This document shows positions 12,796-23,266 of a stretch of 64,000 bases of DNA, piece after piece (position 1 is the first letter of the stretch; each line of letters starts with the position of its first letter). Made by a program: the position numbers and the translations under genes. The notes under the pieces are model-generated. The model made no database searches, was not told where the DNA came from, and saw only the letters and a program-made list of their open reading frames with translations. This DNA is from Chamaecyparis obtusa (taxonomy: Eukaryota; Streptophyta; Pinopsida; Cupressales; Cupressaceae): positions 1 through 64,000 of the forward strand of contig BSBK01003256.1 of the NCBI GenBank assembly GCA_027943335.1, written 5' to 3'.

Positions 12796-13330
12796 GGAGG
12801 GGGGGTCAAAGGTCGGGGGTCGGGGGTGAGGTTTTATATAGGAAAAGGTGTGGGGGGGTATTAGAGGGGGTGAGAAAAAAAGAGTTCGGGGAAAATTTTT
12901 TTAAAAAAATAGGGGTATTCTTTAGTATGACACGAACACATGTGCTATGACCCAGGTTCACTAAGTGAAGCCCCTATGGACTAAGAGAATTCTTAGTGTG
13001 GACCATAGCTTGGAACAAAGATTTGGGATAGAAGTAGTTTTTCTAGTTTTTTACCTAGTAATCAACTCTCCTACATTATCTCTCATTGATAAGACACCTC
13101 TAGAGGTTTGGTTGAGTAAAAACATTTTATTGAGACATATTAATTTTTTTCTTGCAAGGCATATTTTCATATTACTAGAAAAAAAGGTCAAAGTTGTAGA
13201 GAAATCTTACCAAATATATCTATCTTAGTTATGGTATTGTTGTGAAAGGTGCACAATCTTTAGGATCCTAAGGTTGAGAGATTTTTGTTTATAAAAAAAG
13301 TGTTATCTTTAGAGAATTTAATCCTTCCTT
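12290..13330 (+). pseudogene. Ty1/copia integrase remnant, copy 1
   Basis: Fragments match copia integrase in order. A decayed core start is at 12300-12420. At about 12555-12650 comes a run reading as H-G-I-E-R-H-E-K-T-P-Y-N-P-Q-Y-N-G-V, the copia motif around the catalytic glutamate. At about 13060-13140 there is INSPTLSLIDKTPLEVWLSK, equivalent to the NRSP...PxExW block, and near 13200-13260 a piece like the C-terminal GYG...G motif. Stops and frameshifts are frequent. A simple-sequence and G-rich island (12760-12900) interrupts it between the glutamate motif and the following block. RT and RNase H do not follow; sequence passes directly into block X. Confidence 0.8.
12760..12900 (+). repeat. 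(TG)n microsatellite and G-run island inside the integrase remnant
   Basis: A (TG)n run of about 15 units at 12761-12791 is followed by several runs of five to seven G within about 75 bases, then A/T-rich runs. Copy 3 has a T-rich run plus GGGGGAGGGGGTGGGGGGG at the equivalent place (26770-26870), so this spot is hypervariable between copies. Confidence 0.85.
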
Positions 13331-13440
13331 CTACTATATTATAACTACAAAATTATTCAAATAAATAAGTGATTTATTACTATCCCCAAGATTGAGAAAG
13401 TTTAACTTGGAGCCCATAAAGAACCTAAAGAGTAATTTAA

Positions 13441-14620
13441 ATAGTTTAAAGAGCTTATTTAAATTATAAAATTTATAAATGACTATTTTTAATATAAAAA
13501 TTAACTTGAAACATGGAATTGAATGGTTAATATGTGTCTTGGTTTTCTATACTGATGTATAAAGTGGGGCAATTTTAATAGATGTCATTTGAAATTCTGT
13601 AAGTTAAGGATTTATTCATCTTCTTCCATGAAGTTCTCAAATGATGTAATTTAATGCCAATGAACTAAATTCTTGAAGATAACATGTCAAGATGGTCTCT
13701 AAAATGATGATGCACTTCAGAGCTTTGATAGTTCTATTGAATACTAGTACAATTTTATACACATTAGCATAAAGAAAATCACACATCTCATTTTTGAGAT
13801 CTAATTCTAATTGGACAAAAAATAGACTCTTCTATTTAACTAAAAAATAAAAATAAATAAAAAGGAAAAAATAAATACTTTGTGAATATAATAATAAACA
13901 AATTATATATAATTAGCTAACACAATGTAGAACATATTTGAAAATACCAACACAAGATCAATAAAAAATCAATTACTATTGAAGTGCTCAAAACATTCCA
14001 TTACAAATAGACTAAAACATTTGTTGGTCTAATGTCTTTTTTGTATAACAATCATCTAAATAAATAATAATAATAATAAATATATATAATTAAAATATGA
14101 TAGAGTCCCAGAAAATATATATAATAAAAACATGATAAACTCTCAAAAGTGTCTAATTTTCTAAATAGAAAAAAAAAAATTTAATATAACTTATTATTCT
14201 CAATTCGTGATTATTATGATCAGTCAACACCCAAATTAAAAGTTAACATGCATAAAATTGAAGGACTTCTCTGATTGAATTGGTTAAAAAGAAAGCATGA
14301 ATTAGATCTATGTTTTTCTTGAGCCATATAACACATCATTTATCTATCATCTATGAAAAAGATGCTTAGAATTAATTAGAACTAATTTTGGTGTATATGT
14401 TAATAATTTTATTTTTTCATTGTAAAGTTTTGGGGTAATAATTGTTGGGATGGTGTTGTATGTTTTGTATAACTTGTTATGGTTTAGTTGGAAATGGAGT
14501 GTTCAGGTGGGGACATATTTTCTTAGAAATATAGTATACATAATATTAAAAAATATATTTAATATATGTTAGGGTATTATATAAATATATTGTGTTGAAC
14601 ACGATAATTAAATTAAGAGT
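13441..14620 (+). repeat. Copia-derived unit 2, blocks X and Z (left of LINE insertion)
   Basis: Near-copy of 24240-25402 with many shared stretches, for example AACATGTCAAGATGGTCTCT and the run ending in ATAATTAAATTAAGAGT. The unit is cut at 14620 by the LINE and resumes at 23286. It is noncoding in all frames. It probably contains LTR or untranslated sequence of the parent copia element. Confidence 0.7.
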
Positions 14621-16859
14621 TAAAATACACTCCTTGAGAACATCTCGAGAATTATCAATAAAGACATCAATAGATCCCTAAAAGCTAAATTTACTGCAGA
14701 GTAAATTAGAAAGATTCTTAAACAAATGCAGCTAGATAAAGCACTTGGCCCTGACGGCTTCCCAGCTATGTTTTTCCAAAGATGCTGGGATTTTCTGGGC
14801 AATGAGGTCATTGCAACCCTTGAAGGAGTCAGAAACTCTAGTAAGCTTCTAAGAGAAATTAATAACACCTTCTTAGCCTTAATTCCAAAAAAAGATAAGG
14901 TTGAAAGCTTCAATGATTGCAAACCCATAACCCTTTGTAGCACTATATACAAGCTATTGTCCAAGACCCTTGCCAATAGAATACATAAATTACTACCACT
15001 AATCATAAGTGAGGAACAAACAAGTTTTGTTCAAGATAGACCATCTATGATGGAGTCATCATAGCCCAGGAAGCCATACACTCAACCCAATTGAATAAAA
15101 AACCTAGTATGTTTATTAAACTTGACATCAGCAAAGCTTATGACAAGGTAGACTGGAGATTCCTTTGTAAAGTGCTTGAAAATTTTGGCTTTGATAAACA
15201 ATAGATCAATCTGATTTTTGAATGCATTTCAACTCCCAAATTTTATGTCTTAGTAAATGGTTCCCCTGAAGGCTTCTTTGAAGTGTCCAAAGGCATTCAT
15301 CAAGGAGATCATATTTCTCCATTCCTCTTCATAATTATGGATGAGGCCTTGGGGAGGTCCATAACTAAGGCTTGGAGGGATTTAATAAGATTGAAGGTAT
15401 TAAGGTCACCTCTATTGTGGAACCCATTACGCATCAACAATTCGTGATGACACCATGCTATTTGGTAAAAGTTCACTACAAGAGGCTCAAAACTTCAAGG
15501 AAATCCTACAATCCTATACTAAAGATTTAGGACAAGAAATCAACCAGGACAAGTCTGAAACCTTCCTCCTAAACACTAATCCAACCTTGGAAACTAATAT
15601 TTGCAATATCCTTAATTTGAGGAAAGGCTCACTTCCCTGCAAATACCTTGGCCTAATTCTAGACAAGGGAACTAAAAATACCAATTCTTGGGACCCTATT
15701 ATTTCAAAGATTAGGAAATAGAAAACATCATGGAATCGAAAATGGCTATCCTCAGCAAGAAAACTGACAATGCTTAAGTCAGTCCTTTCAGCCATCCCTA
15801 TCTACCAAATGGCTTACTAACATCTCCCGTCGAAAAGCAGTAAGGAAATTAACAAACACTTAAAAAAATTCTTTTGGCCAAGGACCAGTGACCAACATAA
15901 AATACCCTTAGTATCTTGGGATACTCTTTGTACACCCATTGAATATGGAGGTTTAGGCTTCAAAAATACCAAAGAGTAAAGTGAAGCCCTTGGAGCCAAA
16001 CTAGTATAGAATATCCTCAACAAACCTAATCTGAAATGGGCTAAAATTCTTTGCTATAAATATCTTAATGGTAGAGATCCCATCATACTCTTCAAAGCCA
16101 GAAATCTCCCGCATGGTTCACAAATTTGGAATTTTATGATGGAATGTAAGAATACTATTGGCAATTGCCTATCTTGGAAAATCAATGATGGGAAAGAGGC
16201 ACTTTTTGGGGTGACTCTTGGGAAGGTCTACCTTCCATCTCAAGTATGTATAACTAGGGGAACACAATCCAAACCCTTAAATAATGCTGGGGTAGATTTG
16301 TTTATGACTACTTTATCCAGCACCAGCACTCCATCTGATATGGCCCTTGACAACCCTACATGGAAATCACTGGTGAACATTAATAGACTAGACCATCATA
16401 AAACCATGTTGTCTAGCATTCTAACAAGTAGAAAAATCATTCTTAATAATAAAAAAGGATTCTCTTTTCTGGTCAACATCAAATGATGGTAAATATAATG
16501 CCAAAGATGGTTATAAACTAATTATTGTTGAACATCAATATAATAAAACAAATCTTCCCCTTCACCTTTGCTTGGACAAACATGTCTTTCCCAAGGCAGG
16601 GATCTTCTCATGGTTTGCCATTCAAAATAAGATTCTCATAGCTGACTAGTTTACTAAAATGAGATATGAAGGCCCTAGTAGGTGCTACCTCTACAATTCA
16701 AATTCTGAATCCATAATTATTTACTCCTACACAACCCTTATACTAGGAATTGTTGGGAATGGCTTTGTGACAAACTTGACTACACATCAGCATTTCCTCA
16801 CAGCCTGAAAGACATGTTCAAAACTTGGCCAAACTACCGTAAAGAATAGTATTTATAAT
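14621..16859 (+). pseudogene. LINE reverse transcriptase remnant
   Basis: Plant LINE RT motifs run in order: LDKALGPDGFPAMFFQRCW (about 14730), FLALIPKKDKVESFNDCKPI (about 14870), the FIKLDISKAYDKVDWRF block (about 15112), SPEGFFEV...[13 protein letters not shown] (about 15265-15330), the catalytic FADD region (about 15441-15454), and PCKYLGL (about 15640). The catalytic box has lost one base, shifting the frame there. Earlier breaks include a frame change near 15060 and several stops. The sequence then continues into the RT-associated zinc-binding region up to the solo-LTR insertion at 16860. It cannot encode an active enzyme. Confidence 0.9.
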
Positions 16860-17237
16860 TGTATAGGGTAAAATGTGGATGGGGTCCTAGAATAATGGTT
16901 TGCACATAAAAGAGACCCCAAAACCAATATTTTATACATACATGAAATTGTATTGATATGGAAAGTAAATGTAGATAACTAATGTTGAAATTAAGAAATA
17001 AAGGTACTTACCTCCAAAAAAGAATCAGTTGAAAACCCTGTCAAACGATCTCAAAAATTGTTGATTTTTGTAATTTAGAATGGAAACTGCGAGATCTACA
17101 AAACCCAAAAATATTTTTCTGAGATGAGATCAGGTCGACTTTGACCCTCATAAAAGGTCAAAGGCTACATTTTTATTCTGAAGGTCAACTTTGATTTTGT
17201 TCGTGGATCTCAGAAGTTTGGCGAAAAGGGTATCCAA

Positions 17238-17555
17238 TGTTAGAGTAGTCATATTATAGCTAATAATTAATTTATTTAATTATTAGTCTATTATTCTCTA
17301 CACTTAAGTTAGACTTAGGCATCTCATTATTCTTTAGGGTTTCCCTTTTAGGGTTTTGTGATTCCTCTTATAAGGATTTGCCTCTTTGTATTTCATAACA
17401 ATAGATTAGAATATCATATTGTAATATTGTGCATATGATGTCTTTGGCTTTTTGGCCTCCATAGAGTTTTCTCACTTTTGTTCTTTGCTTCTTCCATGTG
17501 ACAGGGTTATGCATGTAGGTGTTCTTGGGAGATTAGTTTTTCACCTAATCTAACA
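17238..17555 (+). repeat. 5' LTR of the 2.56-kb non-autonomous element
   Basis: 318 bp, TGTTAGAGTAG…CTAACA, ending in the short inverted repeat TGTTAG/CTAACA. It aligns end to end with 19484-19801. I count roughly 12 substitutions by eye, about 96% identity. Confidence 0.95.
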
Positions 17556-17568
17556 TGGTATCAGAGCC
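17556..17568 (+). other. Primer-binding site (initiator tRNA-Met type)
   Basis: TGGTATCAGAGCC follows the 5' LTR with no spacer. This is the common plant LTR-element site complementary to the 3' end of initiator methionine tRNA. Confidence 0.92.
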
Positions 17569-19474
17569 ATCTTGTTGCTCGTTGTTCATGTTTTGTTGAA
17601 GTGTTTCAGAAGCAGGAGGTTTTCAAGGTTTTCAAAAGCCTTTTATGTGGATTTAGGGGGGACTTTTGTTTCTGGTCACTTTGGGCTCAAACGGACATCT
17701 CCATTGAGCTCAGAGCACCCAATAACCCCAAAATCCATATAAAACTTGTCCATTTTGGACAACTTGGATCTGACGCAAAAAAAAATTGGTTTCCAGTGCC
17801 ATACGGGCACGGAAACCGGAAAAAAAATTTTAAAAAAACATTTTTTTCATGTTTTTTGCATTAAAAATTAATGCAGCATTTGTTTTTTAAAATGCGTCAC
17901 GCCGTGGCTACCCGGGCTCCGCCCAGCCCACCAACAGCCACCACGCGCTCCGCCCAGCCCACCAGTGGCCATCACGTACCCCACTCCACGGCCCCCACCA
18001 CCTGCGCTCCGTGGCCCCCGCCATCCTGCTCAACGCCACTGAATCTCTCAATGCTGCCTGTGCTCCACCGTAGAGCCTCCTCCGTGCCGCTCCACCTGGG
18101 ATCAAGTCATATGAGGGACCAACCCTGGCCCCCAGCGCTCAAACTAAGCCCCTGGTCACCCACGTGACCAGGGCCAAACCTTTTCAACCCCCGGGGGTTT
18201 TTTCCCAATGACGGCCATTTGGCCATCAATTTTAAGCTCAGGCGTTTGCTTTGATGCCCTCTTTGCTCATTTTTTGAGTTTTTAAGGGTACTTGGGTCTT
18301 TTGGCCGTATCTAGAGCATACGGAGGTCTTTTTCAAACTTCTTTATATTGTCAAAAAGCTCTTTCCAAGCTCTTTCGGATTATGGAGGTTAGAGTTTTTG
18401 GCTCTACTTTTTGATAGTGTTTTTGTTATCAAAGTCAGTTATTTTTTTTTGCCTTCTAGGAGCCATATCTCGCTCATCCGGACTCATTTTTGGGCTCACC
18501 AGATATCGTCAAAAAGTTGGTTCAATGAGTTTTGTAGTGGTAGGGGTCTTTTATCTAGATTCTACTCTAGGTTCTTTCTCCTCTGAGTTTTGCACTTTCG
18601 CACTCTGGCAGATTACTTGGATTCTACAGGTCCTAGGATCTCTTCTTCTATTCTTCTGGCTCACTCTTCTTTCTGACTTCTGAGCATTGTATGCTTCTCT
18701 TCTATAGCATTTCTATTTCTATAAATGCACTAAGATAAAGTGTCTGCTTCTGCATATCTGTGATTTCGAGCACCTTGTGTTTGTTTGTACTCGCACTCAG
18801 TTATAAAGTGTCATGGGGGGTTATGATGTTTTTCCTTTTGTGCTCATCCACCTTTGTTAAGTGAATGTACCTTCCACAACATTAGCCCATGCTATGTGTC
18901 CAGAAGATCTATTCTTCTTCTTCAACACCGCCCTTTATCTTGTGCTTGTAATTTTGTTGCATTGTTGGTGTTCCTGATTCTTCTTCTTGCTGGTGTTTCT
19001 GGCATTGCATTTCAGTGTTCCTATCACCCCTCTCCCTATTCAGCATTATGGGGGGGGGTTCACCTATTGGTTCTATTGCTTCCTTGGTTCGGTTGAGTGA
19101 TCTACGTATTCAATTTTTGTTCCTATGTACTAGGCGGATGCAGTGGCTAGGCACCTATGCATTTCGGTGAGATGGTTCATCTACTATATAGACACTCATT
19201 CATTCCTACTTTTGGAGGTCACCTCTTCGATTGTTCAACTCTTCAGACTTTGTCTTCTCTACCTGGTCATGCACTATTTCAGTGGGGGTTCCGACAGTTA
19301 CTTCTGACAGTGTTTACAGCTTCATGCTTCGGAGATGCTTTACATGCTCTTTCTTTTTTCTTGTATTTTGGTACCTAATCAGGTCTAGTTGTCGAGACCC
19401 ATAGTTCTTTCATGCATTTTGTTTTCATGCATCTTTTAGTCCTTATTTTTTTAGCTTCTCCCTAAGTTACACTT

Positions 19475-19483
19475 AAGGGGGGG
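19475..19483 (+). other. Polypurine tract of the 2.56-kb element
   Basis: AAGGGGGGG lies immediately before the 3' LTR, the position expected for plus-strand DNA priming. Confidence 0.85.
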
Positions 19484-19801
19484 TGTTAGAGTAGTCATAT
19501 TATAGCTAATAATTAATTTATTTAATTATTAGTCTATTATTCTCTACACTTAAGTTAGACTTAGGCATCTCATTATTCTTTAGGGTTTCCCTTTTAGGGT
19601 TTCGTGATTCCTCTTATAAGGATTCACCTCTTTGTATTTCATAACAACATATTAGAATATCATATTGTAATATTGTGCATATTATGTCTCTGGCTTTTTG
19701 GCCTTCGTAGAGTTTTCTCACTTCTATTCTTTGCTTCTTCCATGTGACAGGGTTATGCATGCAGGTGTTCTTGGGAGATTAGTTTTTCACCTAATCTAAC
19801 A
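19484..19801 (+). repeat. 3' LTR of the 2.56-kb non-autonomous element
   Basis: 318 bp, the same length as the 5' LTR and colinear with it without indels; followed directly by TCCAA, matching the base run before the 5' LTR. Confidence 0.95.
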
Positions 19802-20694
19802 TCCAAATCCAAGCTCAGATCCACAGTTCCACACCTATACCTGCAAGAAAAAATAGTTTTGTTTGTTGGGGGGAAGGGGTTTGCCTTAGTCAAACCCCAA
19901 TTTAGGAATTAACCTTGAAATTGAATTGAAATTGCTGGAATAAACAAAGTAAATGGAACAATTCACCTTGCTTGAGTTGAAACCCTTGTGGAGGATTCTA
20001 ATCCTTGAATCCACAAGAATGGATGATTTTAGAATCAAATGTAGGATGTCTCCAATCAATTGTCTTTAGATCTTCAACACCAATCTTGAATGGATCTTGG
20101 AATAAGAAGAGGCTTGAATGGAAATGGAGGAATCTTCAACAAGAGGTCTCCATAGAGCTTGAATCATTCAATGGCTTCTAATGGATCTCCTTGATGAATT
20201 GAATGCTTGATCTTCTTGCTTGCTTGCACTTGAGAGCTTGATCATGAAAGTGGATGGAGAAAATGAGAGAGGAAGGCTCCCTTTTATAGTGATCTAGGGG
20301 AAAAGAGGGGCCTCGTAGAAAACAACAATTAAGGGCCCATGGCACAAAACTGTAGAGAGGTGCACATGGAGAGGAAATTAAATTAAAGTCTTGACACAAA
20401 ACTCTAGGAGGGGACCACCCTTAATATATAAATAAAATAATTATTTAAGAGCCTTGTCACAAAATTTGAGGTAAGGCTAACCCCAAAGTTAATTTGAGCA
20501 TTAGGCACAAAACTCGAGAAAGGCTAATCTCCAATAATAAATTAGGAATCTTATACAAATTTTGAGAAAGGTCCACCTCAAATATTAATTTGAGAATTTG
20601 ACACTTAATCTGAGAAATAGTGGCCCCAAAGAGGGAAAAGACAAATTTTTGATGAAATCCCCAAACCAGAAGCTAACCCCGAGGATCCCAAACC

Positions 20695-20815
20695 CTAGGG
20701 TCAAGGATGAGGCCGACCTTGACCTAGGTCAAGGTCAAGGTCATCCCTGACCTAGGTCAGGGTTGAGGTCAACCTTGACCTAAAAGGTCGACCTTGACCT
20801 TGAGGTCAAGAATCT
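20695..20815. repeat. Cluster of GGTCAA / TTGACC inverted repeats
   Basis: About a dozen copies of GGTCAAGG, GGTCAACC or their complement lie within 120 bp of the solo LTR, able to pair as hairpins. Similar GGTCGACTTTGACC and GGTCAACTTTGA stretches occur in the other half of the same LTR near 17135-17195, so the motif belongs to this LTR family. Function unknown. Confidence 0.7.
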
Positions 20816-20995
20816 CAGGTTCACAGTCCAGAATGCTAGGAAAATGACACAAACAAGTGGAAAATGGGGCAAAACAAGGGAAAAATCTAGATCCAAGTCG
20901 AGTACCCATTCAAGCCATTCAACATGACCCCAAACCACTTACTCAGAGGGCTAAACATTCTTAACATGAAAGTGCTTCCATTTTAAGATGATACA

Positions 20996-21720
20996 ATAAT
21001 ATCCTATGGAAGGTAAGCTCATCTATTCTTATATGGGAAGTATGGAAGGAGAGGAATTGGAGACTCTTTAAAGAAAAACATATGGAGGTTAATCAACTTA
21101 TAAATAAAATTAATGAAAACATCATCGAAGTAACACATAATAGATTATCAAATCAGTCAGTTGGACTAATAAATCTATGACTGCATGGGATGGAGCTATG
21201 AGACACCAATGGATTGGTCTCAAGATCCCTCATTTGTCCAACAGACCAAACAACAATAATGCCAAAGCAAGAAAAGAATGTGTATGGAATCCTCCATCTG
21301 AGGACAGATTCAAACTCAACTTTGATGGGGCTTCCAAAGCTAACCCTAGACCCATTGGTATAGGTTATGTCATTCATGATTCAAATGGGATGGAAATTGC
21401 CTCTCTTGCAAAACCTTTAAGTACTACCACTAATAATATGGACAAAATATGTGCACTAGTTCCAAGGCCTCAAACTATGTTCCAAATTAGGAATCTCAAA
21501 TCTTGATGTAGAAGGTGATTCTTCCAACACCATCAATGCTCTTATATCCAAATAAATTTCAAATTGGAAGCTAAGAGAACTTATAGATCATGCATTATCC
21601 ATAACAGAAAAATTCACCTCTATTACCTTCAATCATATATATAGAGAAGGGAATAAGAGAGCAGATGAACTGCCCAATCTAGGAACAAATGGCTCCATCA
21701 TCAATCCTTGGGGGATTTAA
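20996..21720 (+). pseudogene. LINE C-terminal region with RNase H remnant
   Basis: Resumes the LINE after the solo LTR: ILIWEVWKERNWRLF (about 21030), then RNase H starting FKLNFDGASKANP (about 21310; the first catalytic Asp is present), GIGYVIHDSNGMEIASL, a frame change near 21470, then LDVEGDSSNTINAL (about 21500), HIYREGNKRADELPNLG (about 21635-21690) and a stop near 21720. In plant LINEs this cellular-type RNase H domain sits at the end of ORF2. The conserved second acidic position is unclear and frameshifts disable it. Confidence 0.85.
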
Positions 21721-23266
21721 ACTATCATGTTAAATTCCTATCTCATGAAGAAATATGTAAAACTCTTATTCTATAATTAAGATAACCCTTATTAACTTTT
21801 AGACCCCCTTGTAATCCTATTAAAACCCCTCTTTCTACCACGATCATTCTTAAGACATAGGATCTTAATATTTTACTTAAACTAGGTTTAAAATTAAATA
21901 TAATGGCTTAAGCCACTTTATTATTCTAAAGTCATCAAACCAACCTAATGGGATGCTAACTCTTCGTGGTTAATCTCTAATTTTTAGGCATTAAGGAGGA
22001 TGCGGTGCTTGTTTTTTAAACGTTAGAAGATAGTTCTTTCAAATTGAATCAATATAGTCTCTGCTTACCAGTTTGAACCCAATTCTATATTCGTAACTGA
22101 GTTTCTAAGAGCTCAATTATTTTATATTCTTACTCTTGATGAATGAAGGGATAGGGTCTATAGAGTTTAAATTAAAATCAATGAATAACTATAACAGGAA
22201 TTTTAAAACTATAGAATCAAAACCTAAAACTCTAATCCTTAGTAGAATCCCTATGTCTTATCAAATAGACTTAGGACTTAAGCAAAAGACTCAATGAATT
22301 TAAATTCCCAAATTGAGCTCAAAGGACGAAAACTAGAAATTATGCTTGGATACAAATGGCTTATTAATAAAACAGACCTCCCATAAGTTTATTAGTAACT
22401 ATCCTTTTAGATTAATTAAAATATGAGGCATGAAATAAGATAGGGATTTGGTTTAATTTAATATCAATTAATTCAGGATTACTTCCAGGATCTGTGTTAA
22501 AGACATTGGTCATGTTCCCCAAATTCTTATGATAAAACCATGTCAAACCATGGTGGTATGCAGGATTTTTGGTAAAGAGGTTTTCTCAGATAAACTGGGC
22601 AATATCAAGTACACTAACTCTTTGAAATAGTTAATTTTGTGCATGAACTGTAAAGGAAAATCCTTTCCTTACAGTCAAACAACATAACATAAAAAGCATT
22701 ATGGCACTTTTTGTATTGTATAATCTAATGGATGCAGGAATTGTCAAAGACAAAAGGCAGTGTTTCAAGAATAAGTAAGATCTTTTTAATTCCTTATCAT
22801 TATTTAATCAAATGGAAAACTAACAAAGACCTTATCTTTTTGGTGGAGAGTTTTTCAATAGGATTATGCCCATAAATAAAAGAAGGAAAATCCTACATCC
22901 ACTTCATATATGTCTTATACTTCTTCTCAAGCTCGTGGAGGAAGGAGAAAATCCTTATCTCTCATTTGATAAACATTGTAACTTTTTGTATAAAATAGAA
23001 AGATGTTACCTAGAACATATATGTAATGTCAAAAATGCATGAGGGTATTCCCTCTTATCTTTTTCCTTAGGGGTATGCCCCTATAATAATTGTACTCTCA
23101 TTACTTTTATTTAGTCTAAGTGGACTATGGTCCCCGAGTGATACTGTGGGGTTTTCTTAACTCCATTCTTTCCCACCAATGCCCAATGTTGAACGGAGGT
23201 GTAAAAAATAATAAGAAAATTTAATAAAATAAAAAGGCTATGGCCGTTTATTGAGCAAAAAAAAAC
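21721..23266 (+). other. LINE 3' untranslated region and A-tail
   Basis: About 1.5 kb without an open frame between the RNase H stop and the short A-run before the target duplication. It is unusually long for a LINE 3' UTR, so another undetected insertion cannot be excluded. Confidence 0.55.

Larger units (their letters stand above)
10365..13440 (+). mobile_element. Copia-derived tandem unit 1
   Basis: About 3.05 kb made of three blocks that recur in the window. Block X is 10365-11190 (again at 13441-14290 and 24240-25090). Block Y is about 11200-11900 (again at 23286-23650 and 25403-26000). The copia integrase block is about 12240-13440 (again, partly, at 23650-24240 and 26200-27498). Unit 1 lacks the 280-bp block Z that separates X and Y in unit 3. 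The order X-Y-IN-X-(Z)-Y-IN-X-Z-Y-IN indicates head-to-tail units, most simply deletion derivatives of a copia element in which gag and RT/RNase H are missing. The LTR boundaries inside X/Z/Y could not be fixed. Confidence 0.65.
17238..19801 (+). mobile_element. 2.56-kb LTR retrotransposon lacking gag and pol
   Basis: Complete LTR element: 318-bp LTRs, target duplication TCCAA (17233-17237 and 19802-19806), a primer site matching initiator tRNA-Met next to the 5' LTR, and a polypurine tract next to the 3' LTR. The 1928-bp interior has no gag, protease, RT or integrase similarity in any frame. It holds a GC-rich stretch (about 17890-18190) within otherwise AT-rich DNA, and pyrimidine-rich sequence after that. 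By size it lies between TRIM and LARD classes. It must have moved with enzymes from another element. It sits inside the solo LTR, so it is the youngest layer of this nest. Confidence 0.92.
16860..20995 (-). mobile_element. Solo LTR inserted in the LINE, itself split by a younger element
   Basis: It begins TGTATAG and ends GATACA, with perfect 5-bp target duplications ATAAT at 16855-16859 and 20996-21000. Excluding the nested element (17238-19801) and its extra TCCAA, the LTR is about 1567 bp. Joining the flanks with one ATAAT makes the LINE reading continuous (…NSIY|NILW…), matching the RESIYGSLW stretch of the second LINE at about 53560; this confirms the boundaries. A TATA box (TATAAAA on the minus strand, 20282-20288) suggests minus orientation. 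The family is unknown; no second copy was seen in the window. Confidence 0.85.
14621..23266 (+). mobile_element. LINE-type retrotransposon, 5'-truncated, with nested insertions
   Basis: Starts inside the region before RT, with no endonuclease or ORF1, and ends in a short A-run (A9C) at 23266. It is flanked by AATTAAATTAAGAGT (14606-14620) and AATTAAATTAATTAAGAGT (23267-23285), a target-site duplication differing by one ATTA. The empty site survives in the paralogous unit at 25388-25402. Removing the nested solo LTR (16860-20995 plus one ATAAT) leaves about 4.5 kb: RT, zinc-binding RT-associated region, RNase H and a roughly 1.5-kb 3' UTR. The 5' truncation, tail and duplication are standard for target-primed reverse transcription. 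Confidence 0.9.

Noticed and set aside
12676..12950. Overlapping ORFs rich in Cys-Val and Gly
   Set aside because: Products of the (TG)n and G-run island inside the integrase remnant.
14620..15006. 128-codon minus-strand ORF
   Set aside because: Shadow of the LINE RT on the plus strand, which has clear motifs.
17871..18167. 98-codon Pro/Ser/Ala-rich ORF in the 2.56-kb LTR element
   Set aside because: Composition follows the GC-rich island; no motif, and the opposite strand is open as well.
16845..21002. Reading the LINE insertion as a DNA transposon with an 8-bp AATARTAT duplication
   Set aside because: TG…CA ends with a perfect ATAAT 5-bp duplication and restored LINE alignment fit a solo LTR better.
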